DNA from: Bryum argenteum
Taxonomy: Eukaryota; Streptophyta; Bryopsida; Bryales; Bryaceae
Direction: 5' to 3'
NCBI GenBank assembly: GCA_037043015.1
Contig: CM073321.1
Span: forward strand, 33,396,101-33,460,100
DNA length: 64,000 nucleotides
Within the stretch, counting starts at the first letter, position 1. The number at the start of each line of letters is the position of its first letter. The translations under genes were made by a program, and so were the position numbers. Below, piece after piece: positions 20,947 to 32,494 of the stretch. Under the pieces are notes generated by a model. That model saw only the letters and a list, made by a program, of their open reading frames with translations, had not been told where the DNA came from and made no database searches.

Positions 20947-22242
20947 TCATCGCAACCCTTGCTAGCTCACCTTAGCTTACACCAACTTTTTCCCAATCAG
21001 AGCAAGTGTGTCACGAGCGCTAACTCTGCACATCCCCCACATGCACAAAGTTAGCTCTCCATACCAACCACCAAGCTCACCGCTTGGTTATCAATCCCTC
21101 CTACTCATGCAACCGGGACTCAACCCCTTCGTAGGTAGCCAATGGTTAGGTGCGGACTTCCACTTATGTCAAAGGCCCAACTTGGTGGCACTCCCATACC
21201 ACGCGGCCTAACCGCACTTGGTGGTGTCTCCTCACCACCGCCCATGTCCACCATGGTGACCCCAAGGCCACCAAGTAATCACAACGCCGGCGGTGAGACA
21301 CCACCCCACATCGGTAGCACTCATGGTCCTCATTTTGCCTATATGAGTCCCCGTGGTGAAGCCCCAACACTAGCTCCCCACCGGGACTCACCTTGTCCTT
21401 ATGAGCCACCGTGGTGAAGCCCCAACACTAGCTCCACCCACCGTGCCTCATTTTGCACTTTGAGTCCCCATGGTGGAGCCCCAACACTAGCTCCACCCAT
21501 TGGGACTCACCTTGGCTTGGGAGTCCCCATGGTGAGGCCCCAACACTAGCCACACCACTGGGGACTCCCACCTTGGTCACCACCAAGGCACCATGGGAGT
21601 GGGGAGGGAGACCAGCCCTCCCCATAGTATACTCTGTGGGATTCGGCAGCCCCTGGTCCTAGGTGAAGGGCTGGACCCTCACACCTCTTAGTTTTGGAAG
21701 ACCACCCAATCTCCCAATGCCTTAGCCGCTGGAAGGCCCCGGAGACTTCCCGAACCTTCCAGGGCTCGTATCTACCTCGTCCCGCATCCAAACGCGACGA
21801 GCGACCACTCTATCGACATCTACTCGTCAAGTAGATGCCGATAGACACCTTACTTGCCTCATTCCGACAAGTATTGAGGGAGTTATGCCCCTCTGAAGAT
21901 TCGGGAGTCCCGGGCCAGCTTCCCAGTCCAGCACTGTCCCTGGACAGCACTCCCTTTAGTCCCACAATCTTCCAACTCCCATAACTTTTAGCTCACACCT
22001 CCAAATGAGGTGCTCCTTAGCATCCCGGAATCGTGGCAACATGAGCTTCCATAATCTCATGTCCATTCCGTCGTGGCTCCTAGTCTCCGTGGGTGAGAGG
22101 CGTCTCCAACGCCCGGGGTCCTCTCCCACACTAGGCCCACTTAGGTTCCCTTCACCTTGGCACCCCAAGGCCCGGGCGTCCCTCCGGTGTCCCCCTTGGG
22201 CCCTTGGTGTTGCGGGCACTCCTCAAGGAGAGGTGCGCGTCA
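20947..22242 (-). repeat. Inverted Gypsy-B LTR inserted between gag and protease
   Basis: A full LTR-B in reverse, flanked left by GGCCAAGG and right by AAGGCAAGTAGCC. In the intact copy 2 the sequence runs uninterrupted through GGCCAAGGCAAGTAGCC, so this is an insertion with target duplication AAGGC (the left copy is preserved at 8762-8766). It could be a solo LTR left after insertion of a whole element. It separates gag from pol. Confidence 0.85.
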
Positions 22243-23746
22243 AAGGCAAGTAGCCTCAAGCCAAGGCCGGGCCTCTTGTTTCTTGAGGCCCAAGTGAAGG
22301 ACAAAGATGTCTCATGTTTGGTTGATACAGGGGCAACGCACTCCTTCATGAGTCCCAAACTAGCAAGGGAGTTGGGCTTGCCACTGCAAACGGCAAGCAA
22401 GCCCATCAATGTGCGTTTTGCAAAGGGCGAACCGCACAAGACGGAGGAAGTGGCGTTGCAAGTGACCTTGAAGTGTGGGACATTGGAGTTTTTTGAGAAT
22501 TTCACATTATGTGAGATGGATGAGGTAGACCTCATCTTAGGGGATACCTTCTTTGAGGCGCACACAGTGGATGTGAGGCGCAAGCCAAACGTTTAGTGGT
22601 GCGCCGTGATGGCAAGGAGTTAGTGTTGAAGTTAACTCGTGGCCCTTCAATAGCGGGGGGCAAATTAAACTTGGTCTCTTTAGACCAAATGTTGGAACAT
22701 CAATTTGTGGTGATGGCTCGTGAAGAGCAACTTGGGCATGAGGGGAAGGGGGTGCAACAACCACTTCCCAAAAAAATTCAAGAGGTGTTGGCCAAGTACA
22801 AGGATGTGCTTACCAATGAGTTACCCAAAGAGCTACCCCAAGAAGAGAAGTGGATCACAAGATCGAGGTGCTACCTGAGTGAACCACCTTGTAAGGCACC
22901 TTATCGGTTAAACCAAAAAGAGTTGATGGAGCTAAAGAAGCAACTAAACGACTTGTTGGAAAGGGGTTATGTGAGACCAAGCAAGTCACCATATGGTGCA
23001 CGGTCCTCTTTGTGGACAAGAAGGATGGCAAGCTTAGGATGTGCATTGATTATAGGGCCTTGAATAAGGTGACCATCAAGAACAACTACCCTTTGCCTCG
23101 AATTGATGATCTCTTTGATAGATTGGCGGGAGCTAAGTACTTTAGTCGCATAGACTTGAAGTCGGGTTACTACCAAATCCGCATTGCGGATGCGGATGTG
23201 GAAAAGACCGCGTGCCGCACAAGGTATGGGTCTTATGAGTTCCTTGTGATGCCCTTTGGGTTGTGCAATGCACCCTCAACATTCACAACCCTTATGAACA
23301 CCATCTTTCGAGAGGAAGAGGATGACTTTGTGATTGTCTACATCGATGGCATCTTGGTGTTTTCCAAGACGGCCGAGGAACATGCAAGGCACCTTGAGGC
23401 AGTACTCATGAAGCTTAAAGACAACAAGCTTTATGCTAATGGGGAAAAGAGTGAGTTTGCACAACTTGAGATGGAGTTCTTGGGCCATGTGGTTACCGGA
23501 GATGGAATCAAGCCGGACATGAAGAAGGTGAAGGCAATTCAAGAGTGGAAGCGGCCTTCTACACAAAAGGGACTTAGGTCATTCCTTGGCCTAGCAAACT
23601 ACTATCGCCGCTTCATACGCAACTTCTCTAAGATTGCCAAGCCTTTGTCCGACTTATTGAAAAAAGGGGTGAACCAAGTATGGGATGAATTTTGCTACCA
23701 AGCCTTTGAGGAATCAAGAACAAGTTGTCATCTCCACCGGTGTTGA
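22243..23746 (+). pseudogene. pol: Gypsy-B copy 1 protease and reverse transcriptase
   Basis: The protease active site [11 protein letters not shown] is intact (about 22323-22356). RT begins near 22600. [47 protein letters not shown] and [18 protein letters not shown] are all present. The active site reads VYIDGILVF: the YIDD second aspartate is Gly (codons 23339-23350). Frame breaks near 22577, 22846, 22875, 23002 and 23712 are single-base or small indels relative to copy 2. The connection domain [20 protein letters not shown] follows. Confidence 0.9.
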
Positions 23747-24561
23747 AGTTCCCCGAGTTTGATAAGCCCTTTGAGGTCCACACGGATGCAAGTGACTTTG
23801 CCATTGGAGGCGTCTTGATGCAAGATGGTAGGCCAATTGCCTATGAGAGCAAGAAGTTGGATGGGTGTCAAAGGAGATGGCCAACTCACGAGAAGGAGCT
23901 CTTTGCGGTGGTGCATTGTTTGAAGACATGGCAACATTACTTGGGGTTGCAAAAGACTAAGGTCTACACCGATAATGTGTCTTTGAAGTATTTTGAGACA
24001 CAAGCACAAATGAGTGCCAAACAATTTAGGTGGCATGATACCTTGGCGCTCATGAATGTGGACTTGATCCACAAACCGGGCCGTGACAATGTGGTGCCGG
24101 ATGCGCTAAGTAGAAAGGAAGAGTTTCATGCCATGAGCACCACCCAAGTCTTGCGGCTCATGTATAAGGGTGAAGGCAATTGGGAACGGCGGATAAGAGA
24201 GGGGTACATGAAGGACCCCGAGGCACAACAAATGCTTGGTGATCTTAGGAAGGGCAAGAAGCTCAAGGAGATCAAGTTGGTGAATGGATTGCTCAAGTAT
24301 AAGCAAAGTAGGGTGTATGTTCCTCAAGGCAAGCTTAGATTGTTGGTTTTGAAGGAGGAACATGATAGTCCCATAGCCGGCCATAGGGGAGAAAAGGCTA
24401 CCATTGCAACGGTGTCAAGGAGGTACTATTGGCCGGGGATGAAAGATGACATAACCCACTTTGTGAAGACTTGTGTGAAGTGCCAACTTAACCGGGCTTC
24501 ATATCAAAAGCAAGCGAGGCTTGTTGCAACCATTGCCAATTCCGCCGGGTCCTTGGCATAG
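23725..24561 (+). pseudogene. pol: Gypsy-B copy 1 RNase H and integrase zinc domain
   Basis: RNase H shows [17 protein letters not shown] (catalytic Asp), [19 protein letters not shown] and [14 protein letters not shown]. The integrase N-terminal zinc domain is readable, H..H..C..C across [17 protein letters not shown] and [12 protein letters not shown] one-base change near 24512 shifts the frame just before the core. Confidence 0.85.
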
Positions 24562-25654
24562 TGTGTCTATGGACTTCATCACAAGCCTTCCCGAGTCGCA
24601 AGGGTATGATGCCATCTTAGTGATGGTGGATCGGTTTAGCAAGTTGGCTCATATGGTGCCAACTAGAGGAACTACAATCGCGCTTGAGACCGCCAAGATC
24701 TTTCTCGATGCATGGTGGAAGCATCACGGGTTGCCAAGAGTGATTGTGTCGGATCGAGACCCAAAGTTCACAAGTGCATTTTGGAGACACTTCTTTAGGA
24801 AGGTGGGAACCAAGTTGACATTTAGCACTCGCCTTTCATCCCCAAACAGACGGGCAAACCGAAAGGGTGAATGGGGTCTTGAACCAATACTTGAGGAACT
24901 TTGTGAGTGCGGACCAACGTGATTGGGTAGACTATGTGGGGTTGGCGGAGTTCGATTACAATGCGGCCACACACTCGGCGATTAAGGAGTCACCTTTCAA
25001 AGTGGCCTATGGAGTGGAGCCACTCCAACCCGCTGACTTAGCTCTCGAGGGGGCACATTCAACACCGAGTTCAACCAAGATGGTGAAGACTTGGCCAAGA
25101 AGCGGGAACATATGTTGGAAAAAACCAAGTTGTTGTTGGAGAAGGCAAGAAGGCGCTATGAGAAGCAAGTCAATGCCGGAAGACGTGAAGTGGAGTATGA
25201 GGTGGGACAAAAGGTGTTGTTGAATGTGAAGAACTTCACCATGCCCGAAGGCCTCACTCCAAAGTTCATGTCCAAGTTTGCGGGTCCGTTTCCCATTGTG
25301 GAACGGGTGTTCAAAGATGTGTATAAGTTGGAGCTACCACCCGAGATCAAAGTGCATCCAACATTCCATGTTTCATTGTTAAAGCCATTCAAGGAGGATA
25401 CCTTGTGGCCGGATCGCAAGCAAGTGATTCGGCCACCACCAGAGTTGGTTGGACAACATTTGGAATATGAGGTAGAGGCCATTCTCAAGAGTAGGAACCT
25501 CAAAAACAAGAGCAAGGAATACCTTGTGAAGTGGCGAGGATACCACGAGAAAGAAGCAACGTGGGTGGCGGCAAAGGACATGGTGAATGCTAAGGAGGTG
25601 GTGGAGAACTTTGAGAAGAATAGGAGCTCCAACAAGAAGCAACGTAGGCATTGA
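24521..25654 (+). pseudogene. pol: Gypsy-B copy 1 integrase core and chromodomain
   Basis: The core has the catalytic Asp in [13 protein letters not shown] and the second in [19 protein letters not shown]. An inserted C near 24829 shifts the frame before the Glu segment ([15 protein letters not shown], readable in the next frame). Another shift near 25065 precedes the C-terminal part, in which [15 protein letters not shown] and the chromodomain [19 protein letters not shown] / [14 protein letters not shown] are open to the stop at 25652-25654. Confidence 0.85.
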
Positions 25655-26453
25655 TGAGGACATCAACCTCCGTAGTGGGGGAGGATGACTTGTAGCTTGG
25701 GCGTAGATCCACAACACTTGTACTTGTTCTTTGGATTTGGCAATAAAGTTTGGCTTTGGTGTGTGCAAAGAGAAGAGTATGAGATGGAGTCCTAGTCTTG
25801 TACTTGTGCTAAGTTGGTGGAAGAGGGGGAATAGAGATGTGAAACCGAGTTGGGAAGGCCGAGTAATGGGGACCAAGGCTAGGAGAAAGAGTGGATAAAA
25901 CCATGAAGTCCCTTGGCCTTGGGCTTGTCCGGGCGGGGACAAGGTAATGGCGCGTGCTCATAAAAGCGCCACTCCCACAAACTAGTGCAAGCTAGTGCAT
26001 GGGAGTCATGAACCCATGCCTTGAAAGAGATAGTGGGATCCGAGTTGGGCGGAACTTGGCATTACCCCCGTGCGATCGAGTCGTGGTGTAAAAGCCATCT
26101 TGGGTTTGCAACCAAGACAACTTGGTGGAAGCATTGAGGTCCAGCCTAGTAGTCAAGGAAGAAGTGTTAGGCTAGTGGAGCCTAACTTGGAGAGCCATGG
26201 TAAGGGCAATCCAAGAGGGTCTCAAAGTAGGTGGGTTTAGAGTAGTTTAGTTGCCTCGGAAGAAGTCCACGGTTCTAAACGGACCACCTAGTGACGACAC
26301 CTTTGAGACTTTGCCAAAGTTTGAGAGTGCATTGTGGGGGTCGCGCCCTGGTGAAACACAATGCTGCACCAATGGGGATGGCATCCCAAGAGTCGGTGTG
26401 ACCGACTACAAGTATAGTCGATGAGGGCATCGACTCCATTAGGTGGGGGTGAG
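25655..26453 (+). other. Gypsy-B copy 1 3' untranslated region and polypurine tract
   Basis: About 800 bp non-coding. It ends with the hairpin GTCGATGAGGGCATCGAC (26417-26434) and the tract AGGTGGGGGTGAG immediately before the 3' LTR, as in Gypsy-A. Confidence 0.7.
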
Positions 26454-27748
26454 TGTCGCGCACCTCTCCTTGAGGAGTGCCCGCAACACCAAGGGCCCAA
26501 GGGGGACACCGGAGTGACGCCCGGGCCTTGGGGTGCCAAGGTGAAGGGAACCTAAGTGGGCCTAGTGTGGGAGAGGACCCCGGGCGTTGGAGACGCCTCT
26601 CACCCACGGAGACTAGGAGCCACGACGGAATGGACATGAGATTATGGAAGCTCATGTTGCCACGATTCCGGGATGCTAAGGAGCACCTCATTTGGAGGTG
26701 TGAGCTAAAAGTTATGGGAGTTGGAAGATTGTGGGACTAAAGGGAGTGCTGTCCAGGGACAGTGCTGGACTGGGAAGCTGGCCCGGGACTCCCGAATCTT
26801 CAGAGGGGCATAACTCCCTCAATACTTGTCGGAATGAGGCAAGTAAGGTGTCTATCGGCATCTACTTGACGAGTAGATGTCGATAGAGTGGTCGCTCGTC
26901 GCGTTTGGATGCGGGACGAGGTAGATACGAGCCCTGGAAGGTTCGGGAAGTCTCCCGGGGCCTTCCAGCGGCTAAGGCATTGGGAGATTGGGTGGTCTTC
27001 CAAACTTTAGAGGTGTGAGGGTCCAGCCCTTCACCTAGGACCAGGGGCTGCCGAATCCCACAGAGTATACTATGGGGAGGGCTGGTCTCCCTCCCCACTC
27101 CCATGGTGCCTTGGTGGTGTCCAAGGTGGGAGTCCCGAGTGGTGTGGCTAGTGTTGGGGCCTCACCATGGGGACTCCCAAGCCAAGGTGAGTCCCAATGG
27201 GTGGAGCTAGTGTTGGGGCTCCACCACGGGGACTCAAAGTGCAAAATGAGGCACGGTGGGTGGAGCTAGTGTTGGGGCTTCACCACGGTGGCTCATAAGG
27301 ACAAGGTGAGTCCCGGTGGGGGAGCTAGTGTTGGGGCTTCACCACGGGGACTCATATAGGCAAAATGAGGACCATGAGTGCTACCGATGTGGGGTGGTGT
27401 CTCACCGCCGGCGTTGTGATTACTTGGTGGCCTTGGGGTCACCATGGTGGTCATGGGCGGTGGTGAGGAGACACCACCAAGTGCGGTTAGGCCGCGTGGT
27501 ATGGGAGTGCCACCAAGTTGGGCCTTGGACATAAGTGGAAGTCCGCACCTAACCATTGGCTACCTAGAAAGGGTTTGAGTCCCGGTTGCATGAGTAGGAG
27601 GGATTGATAACCAAGCGGTGAGCTTGGTGGTTGGTATGGGGAGCTAACTTTGTGCATGTGGGGGATGTGCAGAGTTAGCGCTCGTGACACTTGCTAGAGT
27701 TGGGAAAAAGTTGGTGTAAGCTAAGGTGAACTAGCAAGGGTTGCGACA
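26454..27748 (+). repeat. Gypsy-B 3' LTR (copy 1)
   Basis: 1295 bp, TGTCGCGCACC...GGGTTGCGACA, followed by the target duplication GATTT at 27749-27753 and Gypsy-A pol sequence. Confidence 0.9.
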
Positions 27749-27751
27749 GAT

Positions 27752-30061
27752 TTGGGACTTGAAGGGAATAAGCCCACCTCTAATTCCACACCTCCCAAGT
27801 GTATTTGGGAGGTGGTAAAGGCTTTGATGATGCCTTTTGGGTTGTGCAACGTCCCATCAATGTTCACAACCCTCATGAACACGGTATTCCATCAAGAGAT
27901 GGATGTGTTGGTCATTGTCTACATCGATGACATATTGGTGTTCTCCAAATCCGCGGACGAGCATGCATAGCACCTTGCAATTGTGCTTCAAAAAACTTAG
28001 GGACAATAAGTTACATGCAAATGGGGAGAAGAGTGAGTTTGGCTTGCAAGAGATTGAGTTCTTGAGACTCATTATGACGGGGCAAAGTGTCAAACCGGAC
28101 CACAAGAAGGTAGAAGCAATCAAGAAGGGGAGCCAACCCACTTCACAAAGGGAATTGAGGTCATTGTTTGAGTTGGCCTATTATGATGGAAGGTTCATAA
28201 AGAACTTCTCCAAGATTGTTAAGCCCATGTCCGGTTTGCTTAAGAAAAACTTGGCCTTGGATGGGACCGATTCATGTGTGCAAGCATTTGAAAAACTCAA
28301 GGAGAAGCTCTCCTCCCGCCGGTATTGAAGTTCCCGGAGTTTGATAAGCCTTTTTGAGGTGCACACCGATGCAAGAGACTTTGCCATCGGGGGAGTACTC
28401 ATGCAAGAAGGAAGGCCAATTGCATTTGAGAGCAAGAAATTTGATGGCACTCAAATCAATTGGCCAACGCATGAAAAGGAGATGGTTGCCATGGTGCATT
28501 GTTTGAAGACATGGCAACATTACCTTGGTCTCTATGAGATCAAGGTATTCACCAATAATGTTTCATTGAAGTACTTTGAAACATAAGCCAAAGTTACACC
28601 CAAGCAATTGATGTGGCATGTTACCTTAGTGCTTATAAATGTGGAGTTGAGTCACAAGCCGGGCCGAGTGAATGGGCACCGGAGGCACTAGGTTGGAATG
28701 ATGAACACAAGTCAAATACCACGCAAGTCTTGAGAGTGATGTATGCGGGAGAAGGTGATTTGGCAAAACAGATAAGGGAGGCGTATATAAAAGACCTCGA
28801 GGCTCAAAAGTTCTTAAGTGAACTTAGGTGTGGCATGAAGCCCAAAGGTATCCGGCTTCATCAAGTTATGATCAAGTTAAAGCAAAATAGGGTGTGTGTT
28901 CCAAAGGGCATGTGGAGGTTGAGTGTGCTCAAGGAGGAGCATGACAACCGCTTGGCCGGGCATAGGGGAAAAGTCCACCATATGCTCGGTTTCAAAGAGG
29001 TTCTATTGGCCCGAAATGAAGGAACACATTGCCCATTATGTGAAGACTTGTATCACTTGAATGTGAAGCCAACCGGGCGCCATATCAAAAGCACGTGGGT
29101 TTGTTACGGCCTTTGCCTATCCCGGATGGTCCATGGGAGAGTGTTCCCATGGATTTTATTACAAGCCTTCCGGAGTCACGAGGAAGTGACGCCATCTTTG
29201 TGGTGGTGGATAGCTTTTGTAAGTTGGCAAGGATGGAGCCAACAAAAGGGATGGCGACCGCCTTTGACAAGGTGGTGCTCCTTTTTCAAGTGTTTGGTGC
29301 CGGCACCATGGGTTGCCGAAGACGAAAGTGATCGAAGTGATTACTTGGGTTTGGCGGTTGGTAGCCATAATGCATTGAGGCATGGTGCTATGAGTCAATC
29401 GCCGCCCAAGGTGGCTTATGTGTGAAGCCACTTATGCCTAACAACCTAGCTTTTGAATGGATTGCAATTGGAGATGGAACAAAACCAAGGTGCAAAAGAC
29501 TTGGTAGCCATGAGAAAGCAACTTATTGAAAAGGACCATGAAAAATTTAGACAAGGCCCGAAGAGGTTTGTGAAACAAGATAACAAAGGGTGGCGCCATG
29601 AGGAGTATGAGGAGGGCTAAAAGGTGTGGTAGAATGTGAAAAATCTCACCTTACCGGATGGCTTGACTCCCATATCCATGGCAAAGTATGTGAGTCCATT
29701 TGTCATTGCAAAACGGTTGTGTGAAGATGTGTACAAGTTGGACTTACCACCGGAGACCATGATTCATCCCACCTTGCATGTCTCATTGCTCAAGCCATAT
29801 CGCAAAGATAAAGTGAGGCCGGAACGCAAGCAAGAGTTGCGGCCTCCACCCGAACTAGTTGGTGATCACCTAGAGTTCGAGTTAGAAGGCATTTTGAAAT
29901 GCCGGAACACCAAGAAGAAGGGCAAAGAATACTTGGTGAAGAGGCGGGGGTACCATGAGAAGGAAGAAACATGGGTTGAGGCCAAGTCCATGGCCAATGC
30001 AAAGGAGATGGTAGAAAGGTATGAAAGCCAACGGAGATCCAAGACACCGAGAAAGCATTGA
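27752..30061 (+). pseudogene. pol: Gypsy-A copy 2 pol remnant
   Basis: The readable order is VMPFGLCN-type RT palm with VYIDDILVFSKSADEHA then stop, the RNase H segment [17 protein letters not shown] ending at the LKYFET stop, a spacer, the integrase zinc region, [13 protein letters not shown], the core deletion, SPPKVAYV stop, and the GPY/F tail with chromodomain KEYLVKRRGYHEKEETWVEA. The core-deletion junction falls at the same place as in copy 1. Confidence 0.8.
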
Positions 30062-30924
30062 TGAGGACATCAACCTTTGAAGTGGGGGTGAATCACCACA
30101 CTTGTGTACACTTGGCCTAAGTTTTGTCTAGCACTTGGTGCAAATGGTGCAAATGGCACATGTTGTAATACTTGGTTGACAATTAAGTTGGCTGGCAAGT
30201 TCCTTGATTGCATGTTGGAAGTGAGATGAGTCCTAATCTCATTTTGGATTGCTAGGTTGGTTAGAAGAGGTTGAAGGATACGCGAAGCCAATACTTGGAA
30301 TGCTGCAAAACAAGGACTTTGGCTTGGGAGTTGTGAGTGGGTGAACCCCCACGACTCTTAAGCTTAGGACTTGCTCGGGCGGGAGCAAGGTAGTGGCACG
30401 GGCTCATAAAAGTGCCCTTTGCGGGTTGACCATCGTCAACGCATGGCTTGATCACCTATGTCTCGGTAGAGTGAAGCAAAGGCTAGGTCGGGCGGGACTT
30501 AGCATTACCCGTAGGCGAGCAAAGTTCACCACTTGAGAGCCTAAGTGTTTGAAAAGAGGGCTTGGTGTTGCAACCAAGAAAGTGTTGGTTAGCCTTGAAT
30601 TCAATCCTAAGTCATGTGAGTATGATGGGCTAGTTGAGCCTAACTTGGGGCCATTGGGGGCATTGCAAGTGACTCTCAAAGTGGATAGGTCTAGTTTATG
30701 TGGGTCCTTCCAAGGAAAGTCCTTAGGTGGAAAGGACCTTAGACCTATCGGGTGCCACCTTTGAGACTTAGCCATTTTCCAAGTAAAAGGATGCTTGGAG
30801 CATTGCGGGGCTAGCTACCCTGGAACGCAGTGCAAGTGCCAAGGAGGCGGCTACCTCAAGAACTTGGTACTGCCGACAAGAGCGATTGTCGATGAGGGCA
30901 TCGAAGCTGTTTGGTGGGGGTGAG

Positions 30925-32445
30925 TGTCACATCCCTTTCCAATGGATGCCCGAACACCGTGGTGAGCCAAGAGGACCCCGGGAGTGACGTCCCGGGCTTG
31001 GCAAGAGACAAGGTGAGGTGACCAAGGAGAGTCCTCAGCAAACAGCAAGCAATAGCGTTGTGCTTGGGACGAACTTGGTGGCGTGTCTTACATGGTTGAA
31101 AACCTTGTTTGAGCACGCACCCATGGGTCCAAAGAACGCGCCATTTCGAGTTGTGAGTCATGAGATATGACTCTCCAAAGTTGGAGCGCGTTCCGGGACA
31201 CTCCGGGACTTGGGAGTGTTACCTTTCGGGAATCAAAATGTCGTCCTTCTTGGATGGCGGCATGTTGCATGCCTTTGGAAAGCTCTGGACATGAGCTTTC
31301 CAAAATGCTAAGGCTCGTGAGGAGCAAAACAATTCTTTGGGAGATATGGCTCTCTAAAGCATCGGGACTTCGGGACTCCGGGACTGCTGCCTCCCAGAAC
31401 TCCCGAATGTTCAGAGGAGCATAGCTCCCACATGGAAGCTCCGATTGGGACAAGTGAGGATTCTATCGACATCTACTCAAAGAGCATATGTTGAAAATGG
31501 GCTTGCACGTCCCATTTGGATAACTGAGCTACAAGTTAGCCCAAGAAGAAGATACGGCCTGTTTTTGAGACTAAGGCAAAAACGGGTGGTCTTCCAAAAC
31601 AAAAGTGTGTCACGGAAGGCCCCTCAACACAAGAGGGGGGGGGCCTACCAAAGACTCCAGAGAGTACTATGAGGAGGGGTGGTCTCCCTCCTCACTTGCA
31701 CATGGTGCCTTGAGGAGCCGGGGTGGCTCTAAGGGGTGAGGCCTGGGATGGGGCCTCTCTCCCGCACCTTGTGGAAAGTAGAGAGTGCTTTGGAACCTCT
31801 CTAAACATGGGGTTGGGAAGTGTCCCTCTCCAAGTTAGTCCCCGTAATAAGTAGTGCCGGTTCCCGGGAGTAACCGGGAATGGCTCAAAAGGGTGAGGCA
31901 TGGAAATGAAGCCTCACTTCCACACCTTGGGCATTGTGGGATGCTCTTGAGCATCCCGCAACATTGGGTTGGAAAGAGTCCCGCTCCAAACTAGTCCCCG
32001 GGAAAACTAGTGCCGGATTTCGGGAGGATTTCCCGCAATGTCCCAAATGAAGTGAGAGACAAGAGTGGAAGGGGGACTAGTGGGAAGTTTGACAATAGAT
32101 AAGGGCGGTTAGCTCCGGGGGTGATTAGTAGCACCCTTGGGAGCTTGGACATTTGTGGAGGGCCGCCCCGTGCCACCAAGTGGCATGCCCATGTGTTGGT
32201 GGGAGTTCCGGATTGGCATGCCCATGTGTTGGTGAGAGTTCCGGGTAATGAGTATCCGGTAATGAGTTATAGAGTCAAGGTGGGTTGGACACCTTGACTT
32301 AGAATGGTGCTAACATTGTGTGTGCGGGCACATGCAAGTGTTAGCAAAGTCGTGGCCGGTTGCTACCAACTAAGTGAGCCGTAATTTCGCTACCAAGTAA
32401 GGCTCACTATGAAAAAAATGTGTTGGAGTTATTAGGGTTGCGACA
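30925..32445 (+). repeat. Gypsy-A 3' LTR (copy 2)
   Basis: A complete 1521-bp LTR, TGTCACATCCC...AGGGTTGCGACA, next to the polypurine tract. It is more diverged from the copy 1 LTRs than those are from each other; for example the hairpin arm at about 31480 has become AGCATATGTTG. It ends 49 bp before Gypsy-C. Confidence 0.9.
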
Positions 32446-32494
32446 TGCGGATTGCGGAGTTGGTCAGCGGTAATTTCCTAAGAATCGAGGGCGC
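32446..32494. other. Short flanking sequence with Gypsy-C target duplication
   Basis: 49 bp between the Gypsy-A LTR end and the Gypsy-C LTR. The last five bases GGCGC (32490-32494) are repeated at 52887-52891, and the sequence then continues CGCTTGCGGGCG, so this is the left half of the Gypsy-C target site. Nothing else is seen in it. Confidence 0.7.

Larger units (their letters stand above)
18392..27748 (+). mobile_element. Gypsy-B copy 1 (chromovirus, full length, with an inverted LTR inside)
   Basis: It consists of 5' LTR 18392-19687, primer site 19688-19704, gag 19740-20946, an inverted LTR-B 20947-22242, protease/RT/RNase H/integrase/chromodomain 22243-25654, 3' UTR with polypurine tract, and 3' LTR 26454-27748. 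The right flank GATTT matches the flank at 10063-10067 (AAATC, opposite strand), not its own left flank AATACT. The element originally sat in the Gypsy-A copy whose 3' half starts at 27749. The polyprotein has at least eight frame breaks. It belongs to the chromodomain gypsy clade. Confidence 0.9.
27749..32445 (+). mobile_element. Gypsy-A copy 2, 3' half with complete 3' LTR
   Basis: It begins GATTTGGGACTTGAAGG, matching 14031 of copy 1, and carries the RT C-terminal half with YIDD (27920-27931), RNase H, a core-deleted integrase, the chromodomain (29636-30061), the 3' UTR, the polypurine tract and LTR 30925-32445. Deletions and most stops are the same as in copy 1; differences are mainly single-base indels. 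The missing 5' half is the reversed piece at 10063-11647. The right flank is TGCGG. Confidence 0.85.
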
